A stretch of DNA of 64,000 nt from Sitta carolinensis (GCA_032173965.1 JAVUNC010000006.1:36365870-36429869); one strand, 5' to 3'; counted from the first letter of the stretch, positions 8,511 through 21,807 are shown. The notes: generated by a model from the letters alone, not told the origin. Program-made: numbers and translations.

Positions 8511-11500
8511 ACAGAGTTATAGAATATTGATGTTCCTTACCATAGTTTTCATGCTGACAACAGTTGCACAAATGTAGATCAATACAACCAACATTTAGTT
8601 GAATTTAATAAAATTGGGGTAATTAAAGTGGCTAAATCATGATATAAGAATCCAGCAGTCATTAAAAATTGTTATGCATTGTTTCTTTGTGCCTTTTTTT
8701 TTTTTTTTCATGTATAGACAATAAAAGGGAAAATACAACGATGAGAAAAACTGAAATCAACACATATATGAAAAGAATTAATTTATGGTTGACCTAACTA
8801 CCTACCATCATAAGTGGAAGGCACAATTAAAACCTTCTGAACAACATATAAAGAGACAATAGAATTTTTTTCTTTCAAATTTTCTAAGCGTAATCATTAA
8901 GGTCCTTTTCATAGTCATAGCCAGCTTTTTAAATAAAGGAATATCTTCCATCTCTGGTTCTGTCATTGCATCATTATGTTTCTGAAAAAAATAATCCACA
9001 CACCTCTATCAGACAAACTCTTGCTTCACTATATAAAGCCAAAATACCCCAGTGAAAATATCCCAAAATACCCCAACATTCATTAAATTGCTCCTTCTGC
9101 ATTCAGTGCTCTTCTTTTATTTTAAGTGGAGAAGCCTAGAAGGCAGACTATAAACCTACTGTAGAGAAGGCATCCCTTTCTGATCACAAGGCTATCTATC
9201 CAATCTCCCATGGGAGCTCAAGAGCTCACTCATTCTAACTTTCTACTGATTACAGATTCATTTGTACTTTTTTATCCACAGGTTTAGCAACCTCAAATAA
9301 TTCTGTCACTTTTGTCTCCGTCAAGTCCATTTCTATAACTTTTTGTATTTTCTAGGGGTTGGTTACAATGATGACAGAGTACCTCTAAATGATCCAAGAG
9401 GAGGGTCCTAGAGTGACTTCGTGATGCTTGTATCCCCAGTCGTCTGTTCAGTTTATGCTGGATATTAAGTTCTGGTTCTAAGAGTGAAGGGGGAGAGAAG
9501 AAACATGCAGTTTGTTTGCACAAAATGCACTTGCAGAATTCTTGGCTTGTTAAATAAACAGGTGTTTTCCACTTTTCTTCAAGGAAATCTTTTCCTGAAA
9601 CAGTAGGGGGACAGGTTGCTTGAATCTGCTTTTTAGAGGGATCCCTTTGGAAGTTTCCTCCCAAATTTGGCCTAAACCAGGACAAGGAGCCAGTTTTCTT
9701 TCAGCCCAATAAACACAAATGAACATTAGAATTATGAGAATATATTAACTTTGGACAGAAGAATATTTTTTTAAAAAGATTAGCCTGATCAAAATCTCTC
9801 AACATTATTTAGAGAGAACATAAAAAAAATGCTACAATTTATAATATAGACCCCAAAGCTCATGGCATAGCTTTAGCTTGATTTCCATGCATCTCTTTAC
9901 ACAAGATTAGCAAACTTTGATCTACAGTATTTTAAAATAAATCAAGCTTTCACAACGGTTAACCCTCTTTCAATTCCAGTATCAGCTAATTCTGTGTAAT
10001 AGGATATAATGAAGAATGCAAGTTTTCTATTGAAATGTATTGATTTTTTCCTTTCTGGATTAATCCCTAGTTTTTGACAAACTGGTAGCATCCTATGGTA
10101 AAGCATTTTCTAGTCTTTTCTATTTGTTTACTTTAGAAAATATTGTGAAAAGGATAGGTGAAAATGAATATTGGATTTAATGACCTAGAGAAAAAGCTAT
10201 AAAGATGTTACCCTCACCATCAGGGTCAAGAAGCAGAGGCTACATGACTACACCTCCAAACTCAGAAATAAATGAGCAATAATCATGGCATGCTGGTGCA
10301 CCAAGAGGATTCCTTTCCAGGGGCTATTACTAGAGGGCAGAAAAACATGCCACCATAGTACAGACCAGTTACCTGAAAGGAAAAAAAAAAAAAAAAGACT
10401 AGGCAGATGGTATCTATTTTGAATCCTGATAAATTGGCAGTAAGGTTTCAGGTCTTCAAGAGGATTTTGAGGCAGTGAAAATATCTTGTGAAACCATTTG
10501 TCTTGCTCTTTAGCAGTGCAAAGCACCCACATCACAGATTTGTGGACTGAGGGGGATAGGAAGGTTGTCACAGCAGTCAACAACTTCAACTCTTTCAAAA
10601 CATAGGGCACCAGATTAATTTTGTTCAGACCTAAAATTTTTCTTAGGATTTAGTAAAAGAGATTTTATGTCTCTTCAACAATCTCTTTATGAACAGCAAG
10701 GCACTGCCTTTTAGACTTAAGGGAAATGTTGTCAGGGGGAACAGGGATCTCTGATTATATTTACTGTACCAGTGAAAGGTACCCATCCAGGTAATCATGG
10801 CCTGCTGGCAGAAAGAGAAGGGATGTGTATTTATGAGGGACAAGTGTTATGTTGAATTAGAAATGCAGTGCTAAAAGTTATGAGGCTGCTTACTAATCAG
10901 TGCTATGAAGAATACGGTGCCTAGTGCCAGTAGACTTTTTTATTTCATTTCTATAGTATAGCAGAACTGGGAAAGTCTAAATTTCCATCACTGATGGGAT
11001 ACTGAAGGAACCTTCTGGTGAATAAACCCATCTGCAGAATTGCACCAGGATTGCAAATTTGGGGTGAACTTAGTTCAGCTAGGAGTCATTGTTAGGTGAT
11101 TCCGTTACTCTTGTGGAATTGTGTTTTCCATTCAGCAATCTTTGCAATTCTCAAGATGTTGAACAATCCTTGAGGAAAGACCAATTTTGCCTTTTATATA
11201 TACTATATCCTTCAGCATGTGAGGGAGTACCAACCATTTTATATAAAACCTCAGCTATATGCAAAGATAACAGCACATGGGAAATTCTTTTTCTGGATCA
11301 TATGTATACATACATATTTAATTGTCTTGCAGAATTTATAACTAAATAATTGAGATCTAGTTTTTCTTTGCTTTTAACTCAAACAGACCCTTCCTCAGTT
11401 GATGAGCTTTCTATTCAGTTAATTCTGCTTACTTGGTGGTGACAAATTGCACTTGAAATCTACCATGAGATTATTTAGTTAAACATACCACACTTAAAAT

Positions 11501-12039
11501 GTCCTAGGTGGAGTAGTTATGAAAAAGTGCCAGGAATATACCCCCAGGATAAACTGAACTTTTTACTTGCGTCCTAAAATGATCCTCCTTCCTGTGCCTC
11601 AGGCAAAAAGAATGCTAAGAAGTTAAGCTATTCTTTTTGGTATGGTTAGCAAAGACAGTGAAATCCTCCCTGGAGAAAATGAAGCAGCTTGAGTGTGTAA
11701 TCGTTTATTGGTGAGTTAGGGTGAGGAGAGTTTTCAGGTTTTGGCTCATTTTTTTAAATTTTGAGGCATATGAATATTCGTCAGCATTTGTTCATCAGAG
11801 AGACAGATTTCTGCTAGCTCAGAGAAGCTGGGGTTTCACCACAAGAACAATTTTGGCGTTTGTTTCTTGCATTTTTCAAACGCAATTTGTCTTAACCAGT
11901 ATTGAACAAAATAGGCTAACTGTATACTTCTGTCATTCTCCTTGCATTTCGCTGGTCTCAAAGGTTATTGTTGGCTATTGAACACTGTTATGGCCTTAAC
12001 AGTCTACGAATTCTCATAATTTTCACCTTATTGCCTGGA
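8511..12039. other. AT-rich non-coding stretch, no gene seen
   Basis: Short A/T homopolymers (for example T at about 8694-8709 and A at about 10380-10396) are scattered through it. The longest frame is the 130-codon minus frame at 9293-9685. It has several Cys and His but no recognisable domain, and no flanking splice or promoter signals that I trust. No interspersed repeat was recognised. Confidence 0.6.
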
Positions 12040-12450
12040 CTTGGTGTAGGGAACAGCAAGAAAAAGGGAGGATGGGCTGGAAGTCAAGGGTGATCCCAGA
12101 AAAAAGCAGTGCCCTCAACCAGTCCTGCAGAAGGAAGACAGAGTGGACAAAAAAGAGGGCTTGCTACAGGGTTCATTAATATTCCCAGGCATGCCAGGAT
12201 GGAGATTCAGGCTCAAGGTTCACAGAGGACTGGAGACAAGGCTGGAAAGAAGGCTATCATGCCTGTCCAATGTCCATCCAGAAGAGAGGACTGGTGACTG
12301 CACACCTCCAGCCGTGACTGCATTTGGTCACCCCCAAGGTGATACAAAGCCCCTGCACCAGAGCAGAGTTGGAGAGAAGGAGTGAGGACAGGGATTCCCA
12401 GGGAAGGATGGATCTAGTCAGGCCCATGGGCTCCCCAGGACCCTGGATTT
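12040..12450. other. GC-elevated block of unknown origin
   Basis: About 400 bases rise to roughly balanced GC in AT-rich surroundings. They are rich in AGG/CAGG/CCAG motifs, and two + frames of 62 and 80 codons overlap. The sharp composition step suggests inserted sequence (an old LTR or other repeat) or an isolated regulatory element or exon. I do not recognise the sequence. Confidence 0.35.
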
Positions 12451-13833
12451 ATGACACTAGCCACCAGTAACTGTACACTTGACTTACTGAAAACATGTAA
12501 TACTTGATGAACACACATCAGTTCTCTGAAGAGAGAAATTTCATAAAATCACAAACAAGCTCAAGCTCTTTCCTCTGACAATACTTAGTTTTACCTGACC
12601 ATACTGGATAGCCTATTGTGTTGCATATTTGAAAGACAGAGTATTTCATCTACACGTAAGAAAGTTTTAAACTCTTTTCAGATGCTATCAATGCTCCTCT
12701 TTTCTTAGTCTTTTCATTGTTATGCATGAGATTGGACAGTCTCAGAGAGGAGATAGACTGCTACCATTTTGAAAAATTGTCTTATAATTTTTCTTATAAT
12801 TGATGATAATGTGATGGAAATAATTTCTGGAGCAAGGCTATTGCTTGAGACTTGCAGACTTTTGCAGTCATATAAACTGAGGAGGTTTAAGCAGTTATTG
12901 ATCAAAAATTTCTGCTGTGTTTCTGTAGTTACATTTTTTGCAGCAGTTATTAATGAGATGTATTCTTGAACCTCTGCCGACAGCAAAATATGTACTAGCA
13001 CTGACCAGGGTCAATTTTCAGCTTCCTTGTTTTTTTGCTAGGCTGTAAACTGATAACTATCAGGGGATGCTGCCAGTCTAAAAAAGCTCTTCCTGTTAAG
13101 GGAAAATGAGGAAAGGGATGCGTGGACAACTGAGGGGGGGGGGGGGGTGGTAATAACTTTAACCAGTGCTGCTTGATGCCTCACTGCAAATGACTCAATA
13201 GTCACAGCTCTAATTTAAAGTTAAAAAAAAAAAAAAAAAAGCCTCTAACTTTCAAGAATGCAAATCCTCAAAGTAGAAAAAAGTCAAAAAACCTCCAACA
13301 AACCCATTAGTGAATATAGTGAATAACAGTGAATATTAGGTTAGCATTCCACATCATGTCATAGATTGCCATCGCGATTTCCAGTAAAAATGCAGGTTTG
13401 GAATCTCATGATTTTCAGTTTTGTGACTAAGAAAAGTTCTGGGTTTATTTCACTTTTGTTACTGTTAAAGTTGAATTAATTGGATTGTTTGTTTTGATTC
13501 CCCCTCTCTTTTTTTTTTTCTATATTTTGAACTGCCCAGAAATGCTGAATAATGTTTGTGCCCTGTGATACCTGAGCTAAGGAGTGTGTTGCAGTCAGTA
13601 CGTGTGAACTTTTCATTGTTTGTAGCCTCAGGCCATTGTCTAGTGTCACCTACGTTATCCTCTGATAGAATTATTTGACTTATCTAGGCTTATTTCAGGT
13701 TTGCAGAGGATAATATAAAATCTATCATTTCCTAGGAAATGTGTTCTTGGAGACATATGAGTAGATGCTTTGGGAACATCTCTTCTGTAGTTGTACTAAA
13801 AGACAGACCATTAAATTGCTTTCTATGTATTTG
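12451..13833. other. AT-rich non-coding stretch with a G14 run
   Basis: No gene was recognised. It contains a run of 14 G at about 13134-13147 and an 18-A run near 13223-13240. A TGACTCA (AP-1 type) site lies at about 13191, about 750 bases from the cluster at 13.95 kb. Confidence 0.55.
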
Positions 13834-13890
13834 ATTGCTATCACAAATATAATTTTATATTTCTATTGCTATCACAAATAGAATTCTATA
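13834..13890 (+). repeat. Two-copy tandem duplication, 31-bp period
   Basis: ATTGCTATCACAAATA occurs at 13834 and again at 13865, each followed by a similar AATTyTATA stretch. The second copy differs at a few positions and fades out at about 13890. This is a local duplication of 31 bases rather than a microsatellite; the slight divergence indicates it is not brand new. Confidence 0.8.
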
Positions 13891-13943
13891 CTTGGACACA
13901 AATGCACAAAAAGTGTCTCCTGCTGTTGCAGGGCAAACTCTAT

Positions 13944-13997
13944 TGAGTCAGCTGAGTCAGATCACACTAGCTGCACAACTTTTGATGCAATGAGTCA
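13944..13997 (+). promoter_or_regulatory. Three TGAGTCA (AP-1/MARE-like) sites in 54 bases
   Basis: TGAGTCA occurs at 13944-13950, 13953-13959 and 13991-13997. The first two form TGAGTCAGCTGAGTCA, a close direct pair whose GCTGAGTCAG core resembles a Maf recognition element. The motif is the standard Jun/Fos and small-Maf/Nrf binding site. Three exact copies in 54 bases are more than expected by chance. Enhancer function is inferred. Confidence 0.45.
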
Positions 13998-16900
13998 GAG
14001 AATTGGTATAGCTGTGCCAACACCCTGCTACTTCTGGCCATGCTGTTGTTTGACACTTTAGAGAAATGTGCAAAAAATCCATAAACCACCTGGCCAATTG
14101 TTCAAGTTACATATCTTGATTAAAAAAGTTATGGATGAAGAAGCAGAAGTCAGGGAATCTGATGATCTTTTTCTAGTCGAGTGCTCAGTTAGACACCTTG
14201 TATTTAGCAGAACATGAAGAAGCTCCCTTTTGTTTCTCAGTTTTTTCTAAATGATTATATTTTATGAAGCACGCACGTACTAATCCAGAGACAGACAATT
14301 GGACTATTAAGATTCATTAAATGCATTGATTTGTCTTTTTCTTTCTGTTTCTTATCTCTTAATGATGCACAATGACTTGTCTCTCATTTTTTTCATCTGT
14401 TTTCATCTATATTCTTTATATTTTATCTTGAACAAAGAGTAGTCTTGTGTCACGAAGGCTCATCAAAGTCATAATTGCACTTCATTTATCTGCATTGAAC
14501 TGTCTGTCATCCATTAGCATTTTGAATGCTCTATACGTCTTTCTGCACTTCTCTGCATTATTCCTCGTTTACTTCTCCTCGACCATCCATTACTTCTTGC
14601 TAGCTGATTTCTGATTTTAATTTCTTTTAATTACCAGGTGTGCTTGTAACCTTCTAGCAGTTTTAACCTGGAGATATTGTAAATGCTTTTTTTACTGCAT
14701 TTAAGCAAGATTTTATAGTCAACACTACTATTTATCTACAAGACTAATGTTCTCCAGAAAGGCAGGATAAATCTCAGTATTGAGGATCTGTTATACACCA
14801 CAACAGCCTACACACCTTTTCCTAATCTATCTTTTATGCTCTGGACATTATCCTTAGCATAGCCTAAAACTCAAAAACACTTAGTGTAAGTAATTTCTGT
14901 AAAATTGTCAGCTGATAATTACTAGATTGGTGGCCAGAAGGGGATAAGGACTGTTAACTGATGATTCACATTTCTTCTTGCTTTTATCATGCATCATGTA
15001 TTATTTTTTGTTTATTAAAATATTCCTTTTATTTTTTTTTTTTTTATTTTCCTATCATTCAACTGCTTATGTTTGTCTGATTCCTTCTAGGTACCTTATT
15101 TTAAAAGACCTGGCCAAGCTGAGTTACAGCAGGTGTTTTTACAAATTAGATAAAGAACTCAAATTTTAGAGGCAAAGAAGTTGCTTTGAAAGGAGTGAAT
15201 GTGAAAACATTAATTTTGGGTTGTACAGATACTGTGTTTGTTATCTGTAAAATAGGACAAATGAGAATCCTTTCCTTCACAAGGAAATCTCTCTAAGTAG
15301 GTGAAAGTTATCAGACAGAAAGTTGCTGTGGAAGGATAATATAGTATATACTTTATGTTTCAGATTCTTAACTGAGGTACACTGTTATAATGGAATCAAT
15401 GAAACTATGGTGGTTGATATAAAATGAAAACTAATGTGGATTGGTTTGTTAATTTGTTTTTGCATTTAGCAGAGTCAGGCAGATTAACAGTGGTATGATT
15501 ACATCATGTAGGCAGGTTTCAGAGGCCTAGAAACTTTACTGTAATTAATTTTTTTCTACTTTCACCAAAAGTGAAATTTCTGATAGTATGTGCAAACCAT
15601 TAAATAGTTTTAATGAAAAGAGCTGAAGCCAGGTCAAGAGGGACAAATACTTTACCAGCCTTCCTAACTTTTTATATGTTGTTTTGATTTCACTTAATTT
15701 TATAAATACTAGAAATACTTTATATCTTTATATACACTGTACTATGAAATTAAGCAAACTAATCTTTAACAGGTGTTATATTTTTAAATTAGCAATGGAA
15801 TAATCTAAGGGGTCTATGAAGCTTTCCTAGAGTATGCCTAATTTTGTTTTTAAATGTTTTTATTAAGCTAGTAAATGTTAACTGAAAAAGAACACATAGC
15901 TTGGAAACATAAGGACATAATCCATCATGATGACTAATTATCTTCAATGTAAATTATACATTTGAGTCTGTCTATCTTGAATTTTCAGCCATTGTACCTT
16001 ACTACAGATTATGACATGAGCCTTTTTATCACAAGCAAAATGGAATCATCTCCTTGTCTTCCTTAAGTAGCAAAAATTTTTTTCCTCCTTTCCACTCCTT
16101 TGTTGGATACTGGTTCCTTGTCAACTACAGCATCACCCACCCACACATCCCAGCTGCCACTCTCTCATTTTCCTTCCAAAACAGCAGAATACATCACCTG
16201 TTATCAATGCTGCCATTCATTCTCAAGAAACAATCAAGAAATATGTACTTACCCAAGGCTCCTGGCAGCCACCGTGTTTGAAAGATTGAGGAATTCTATT
16301 TCTAGTCTATTTCCCAATCTTCATCAGCATAGAGTATAACATGGCTCTGGAAAAACTTCTGAACTTCAACTAGAAACAGCTAGTAACACAATGTGAATAG
16401 AACAAGTTCATAATATTTCCTGAGCAACTGGTGAAAAACGAAATTCCAATGGTCACCATCTATAAGAAACTCTATTTTTCTGTCCTTCAGGGCCACAGAT
16501 AAGACTTTATCTCTGACTTCCAATGTTCTCTGCTTCTCTGGTGTCCTGTGGAAAATTCTTTAAATTTTTTGTTCAGCTTACTTTTTCCTGTCATATAATT
16601 TGTGCTGCTAAATGCTCCAGCACAGTCAGGCCTACTGACTGTCTCTTCTTCATTGCTCTTTAATCCCTTTCCTACCTTACACCTCCTTTCTGCCAAAAGA
16701 TTGGCTGCACTGCTGCTGCCACTTGTGCCATTGAGGTTGTTTTTTATTCATCTGTGCTGAAGCATGTTGTGTATTAGCTATTTCTTTTACTTTTTAACTT
16801 GGACTTATTTATTGCTTCAAAGAACATAATTCTTCTCATGCTGCCTGATTTTCTCTTGTACTCCTCTTCCCTCCTTCTTTCGTCTACCCTTTTATTCCTT

Positions 16901-18642
16901 ATCCTCCTTTTATCTTAGCACAGAATCTCAAGCCCTAAATCACAAAGTGCAAAGTAATAAGTACAAGTGACTGCCGTTATAACTTACAAAAGAAAATGGA
17001 AAAGGGTCAGGGAAAATCCCCCATTAATCTTTGCTCTTGCATTTTATACAGCTCTTTCTGCCCCCGTAGGACAGGTAGCAGAAGATGCCACCTTTCACCT
17101 TCATCCCAACTTGCCTATAGGCAAGGACAATATGAAGGGGAAGATGAAATGACCATACCCTGTAGATGTCTTCTAGAAATGACATATATTGTGTTTTTGG
17201 GGAGGTTGTGATTTTTTTTTTTTTTTTAACTCCTTACAAGCTATATCTTTTAAAATTTTCTCCTCATATGTTACCACCGATGGGTTTTTTTGTATTTAAA
17301 CACAACACATTCCAGGGAAAATGACAGTCCTCATTTTCAGGTCTGCTTAGTAATGGCAGATGAAAGCAAAAACTCTCTTTTCTTGAATATCTGACAGTGT
17401 CATTTAGAGCTAGTGTCTGCTCAACTGGTTATTGCTCAGCCTTCTCCACCTAACAGCAACTGGTCAAATGCAGTGGTTTCTGGCTTTCCTGTTCCTGCCA
17501 CACAGCTACCAGGGAAGTTCCTGAGTGTTACAGGCCTGGGAGAGCTGTAAGTTAGAGAGGTATGGAGCCAGAGGGTTACTGGCTATATTTGTGAACTTGT
17601 GGCACAGTTCCTGATGAAGAAGAGGGTCTCCTGCTCTGCGTAGCTGCCACTGAAAATCTTCTTCATGAGCCAAATCAAGTTGAAAGAATTTTTAACTGTA
17701 TTCAGCAGTGTTTTAGGCCACAAGTCCCAAGTCCTTCCCTCTCTTTTGGTAAACAATAAGTTTCTGCTGCCTCTGAAACTCAGTAGATACCTTCTGGTCA
17801 TCTGCCAGAGCATGAAAGCATTTTGGAAAAAAAGAAGGTTGTGACTTGTTTTACATTTTCGTAATGCAGAGGCAGTATTTTGGTCATGTTTTGAGGAAGG
17901 ATTATGATGGCCCTCTGAAATTAACCACCTCCCACTTCTTTCATCCAAATAATTCATCTGCCTTATGTTTTATTTTCATATGTCTGTGACCTCTCACTTC
18001 TCATCAGCTCCTCTCTCCAGAGTGAAAGAGCCACAAGATGGCTCATAGTTTGAGATGATTTGAGAGATATTTACGAAAACAGCTCCTAAAGAAAAAGATG
18101 CAGGGAACACTATAATTTATACTATTTGTGCAGCCTTCAGTAAAAGTGTGAGAAGGCAGCTGAAAGGAAAATAAAAGTTATGAAAACTGAAAATATGAGG
18201 TAGGGATGGAGGCATATTGGGAGCAGTGGGTATCGGAATGCTGTTTCCTATCAATTTAGATTCAATGTGCTGTTAACCAGAAGCCTGCCACTTATTTATT
18301 TTTTTTTATTTTCACTTGAATGTATTTCTCAAACCATGAAAATCCAGGGCAAACCAATCACTTTTCAGTGTTATATGCAAATTAAGGTTTCTTGCTTTAT
18401 TAACTTTTCTAACACAGTATTTTGTGAAAATAATTTTTCCTTTAGTTCTTTCTAACCCAGGCAGAAATCTTCATATAAACATTGTATAATGTACAAATGC
18501 AATGTATACACAAATAAATATATTTACATAGTCAAGGATCTGTCTGTACTGATACAATCTTTAAGACAAATTCAACATTTATACAACTTGTCTCCATATA
18601 ATTCTAGTGTGTTTGGATTAAACAAGTCTGCAGCTTTCTAAT
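13998..18642. other. AT-rich non-coding stretch, no gene seen
   Basis: Frames here are under 125 codons and featureless; the longest is 124 codons on the minus strand at 17583-17957. T homopolymers occur at about 15034-15046 and 17212-17227. A 19-nt sequence at 14182-14200 is repeated exactly at 23958-23976, perhaps from a shared ancient repeat. No CpG island is present. Confidence 0.6.
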
Positions 18643-18674
18643 TGTCATGGTTTAACCCCAGCTGCCAACTAAGT
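18643..18674 (+). mobile_element. LTR-edge-like fragment (passerine ERV type)
   Basis: The sequence begins TGTCATGGTTTAACCCCAGC and continues with CTGCCAACTAAG. It resembles the 5' edge (TG start) of LTRs I associate with passerine endogenous retroviruses, in which a TGGTTTAACCCCAGCC-GGCAACTAAG start is common. The resemblance is lost after about 30 bases and no internal retroviral sequence or second LTR was seen. It would be a severely truncated, inert remnant. The identification is from memory of the family, so moderate at best. Confidence 0.4.
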
Positions 18675-20797
18675 GAAACTGGCACACTTAATAAAAGCTT
18701 TGACTCTTCCTTCCAACCCTGCACAGACCGTACATCTGGGAGATAATTTTGGAGATGTGAAGAAGACAAAACATCACTTCCTGGCATGAGTTCTACTCCA
18801 GATGAACATGTCAGCATGCTCTTTTTGATTGCTTACCTGGTGTTAATGCTCTGTGAAGGAATTCCATCACCACAGGACTGTTTCCCACACAGGTTAGTGG
18901 AAATTGTCAAATTGGGTGTCAGCCTTTTACAAATCCTAAATCTCGTTAGGCATTAATGAAAGAGCAAGGCCCTTTTTAAGCCAGTGTAAATCACAGAGCA
19001 TCTGCTCTGAATATCATGTTCAGTGGCTAATTACTGAATGCTGGGTAGGAAGGAGTCTTTTGGTATCATCAGAATGGAAATTCTTCCTCTTCTCTCTTCT
19101 CAGAAGAATATAATAGCTGAAGGAAAATCCTCATGGACTCCAGTTTTTCAGAAGATCCATACAAATCACAAGTCATCGTGGCTGGTAGTAGGTTCCTTGC
19201 TGTGTTGAAACCTCAAAAACTTTGTTTTCTTACAAGGTCTGAACTCTAAGTCATAAAAGTGATATCAGTCTGCCTGCTTGCTTTTGTCATGTTTTGCATC
19301 TAACTTAGGAGCAGTAGTTATTTTTACAGCAATTGATGATAACTTCTCTGAAAAGTTGAAAACCCTTACAAATGTGTTGCAAAAGGTTTGATGTTTTCTC
19401 AGAAATGGTCCTTCACCATTCCATTCTGGATTTCTGTTAAGGAAACAGTTTTTTCACTGATGTAATCCTTGGTTTTGGTTATACGTATTGCATGATGGCA
19501 GATGGCAGATTTTCTGCATCCTTCACATCTCAGTAAAGGGTTTACATTGATAGCAACTATATTAGTTTTTAGATCTCATAAAAACATCCAGAAGAGTTTT
19601 GATACTGGTAAGAGAAAAGTTGAATTACGACCAAGTTGCTGCAGTGCTCTTGGCAGATCCAGTGTTTAATTGTGTGCCTACTGGAGGTTCCCGCGCATTT
19701 CTGGACATTTGTAGCAATATCCAGGTTTTTTTACCATTGTGTTTCATAGGTATGCTGGACTTGTGGCTGAAAAGTAAACAGAATTCAAAAAACTGTTAAA
19801 TATATAATGATAAAAGAATATAATTATGCTACTGGATATATATTTACACAATGTAGAATAATGGTTCTAGAGCCTATTGGGTGAATAAAATGTATTCCTT
19901 AAAACATTTCAATAATACTTTCATAATATTTAGGGGTAAATGGGATAATTGCAAATAAGGATATTTAAATGAGTTTCTTGTGTATATTTATGCATGAGAC
20001 TCATGCTGTTAGATAGGATTTTTCAGCAATTACTACCTAACCTCTTTAGTAGTGTCCCTTTTAATTCTAATGGAAAGGAAACAGTCTGAAAGTCATCAGT
20101 AAGACTTTATTTTAATTTGCTTACTTATCTAAAGATAAACAAAATTTTAAGATAACTCACACTTAAAATGTGACAAAACCAGAGAGAAGGAAGTACATTT
20201 AATGTGAATTCACTGAACCAGATCTCTTGAGACCAAAGATATTTGTGAAATATATTTCTGATGAACAGACAAATTAAGAAGTGCATGGCCAATATGTACA
20301 GATTGATTGGCACAAACGCCTTTGACATGGTCATTCCAAAATGTTCTGTGACTGGAGTAGTTAATTTTCCTTGATGGGAAATAAGTATAAAAAAAGATTT
20401 TATTCAGAATGTTGTGCATCAACTCTAGTATTGCACAAGAGCTGGAGAGAGATATGGTCATTCAGAACAAAATCCTCAAGAAGATAGCTAGACATGCAGG
20501 GCATCTTTTCTTTTCCGGGGGTTTTCTTCTCACTATTTCTAGGTACTGTTTAACATTAGTTCAATACATTGCTAAATTAGGTTAAATTCATTGTCAGATG
20601 AACTTTATCCTCTCAGAACTTTAAAACTTCCAAGGATGCAGACTGTACTCTTGGCAGTCTATTTAATCTTGACTTCTTTCACTGGGAAACAGTTTTTCCC
20701 TATATTATGAGTAGTCAAGGTGGGCAGGTAAAGCCCATGGTGACTGGAAAAAAGCGAATCACCACTAAAATAATAATAAAAAAAAGAAATGTAAAAA
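18675..20797. other. AT-rich non-coding stretch, no gene seen
   Basis: No frame exceeds 85 codons. A duplicated GATGGCAGAT-type run lies at about 19494-19510. I saw no recognisable repeats or regulatory clusters. Confidence 0.6.
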
Positions 20798-21807
20798 GGA
20801 AGATCCAGGGAACTACATAACTGGTGAGCCTCACCTCTATTCCAGGCAGGGTGGTGATGAGTTGTGTCCTTCAGGGCTCATCTTGGGACCATGCTCTGTA
20901 GTATCTTTGTGAACAACACTGACAGTGAGATTGAGAGCACCCTCAGCAAGTTTACAGATGACAAGAAGCTGAGTGACGGGGGTGACAGAACAAAAGGATG
21001 GAAAGTCATCCACAGGGACCTGGAAAAAACTTGAGAAGTGGGCCCACAAGGATATATTGAGGCTAACAAGTTCAAGTGCAGGGTGCTGCACCTAGGTTGG
21101 GGCAATCCCAGCCATGCGCACAGACTGGGAGAAGAAGTTTTGAAGAGCAGCCTGAGGAGAAGAACTTGGTGTTTTTGGTGGACACAAGCCCACAGTGTGT
21201 GCTTACAGCCTCTAAAGGCAGCCATATCTGGGTTTGCATCAGAAGAGGAGTGGCTAGCATGTTGAAGGAGGTAATTCTTCTCCTCTATTCTGTTCTCATG
21301 AGACCCCACCTGCCATGCTGCATCTGTCTCTGAGGTCCTCATTGCAGAAACGACATGGACCTGTTGGAGCAGGTCCAGAGGAGTGCCACTAAGCTGGTCA
21401 GAGGGGTTGAGCATCCCTGCCATGAAGACAGGCTGATACAGCTGAGGTAGACTTCCCTGGAGAAGTCTGTGGGGAGAATGTGATGTGGCCTTTACGTAGT
21501 TAAATGGTGTTTCTAAAATAGAGGAGATAATGATAGGACAAAGGGAAATGGTTTTAAACTAAAAGAAAAGAGATTTAAGTTAGATGTTTAGAAGAAATTT
21601 TTTACTGTGAGGGTCATGAGGTATAGGAGCAGGTTGTGTTGAGAAGCTGTAGGTGCCCCATACCTGGCAGTGTTTGAGGCCAGATTGGATGGGGCCCTGG
21701 AAACCTGATATAGTCGGTGGCACCCATGCTCACAGCAGGGCTTGGAACTAGATGATATTCAGTGTCTTGCATACCAAGGCATTCTATGATTCAATGATTC
21801 AATGATG
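20798..21807 (+). mobile_element. CR1 LINE copy, 5'-truncated, internally deleted, dead
   Basis: CR1 is the main non-LTR retrotransposon of birds; its ORF2 encodes an endonuclease and a reverse transcriptase (RT). Here, 20804-20870 matches the RT segment around the G-N-Y-R-P-V-S-L-T-S motif. The sequence then jumps to the later segment encoding (V)-P-Q-G-S-x-L-G-P, and a translation around 20900-20975 gives TLSKFTDDKKLS, equivalent to the family's TLSKFADDTKL catalytic box. RT sequence between these is missing (internal deletion at about 20865). The rest follows CR1 ORF2 C-terminal and 3'-UTR order: the CRVLHLG-like segment (about 21074), the RPHL region (about 21300), a GGAGAATGTGATGTGGCC equivalent, and AATTTTTTACTGTGAGGGT (21594). 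It ends in the diagnostic CR1 terminal repeat, ATTCTATGATTCAATGATT (21781-). Frameshifts and stops are many, so it encodes no protein. Confidence 0.93.

Noticed and set aside
9293..9685. 130-codon minus frame with several Cys and His
   Set aside because: Cys and His are not spaced as in zinc-finger motifs; no splice, promoter or homology support.
20837..21423. Minus-strand frames of 84 and 181 codons over 20.8-21.4 kb
   Set aside because: They are antisense shadows of the CR1 copy.
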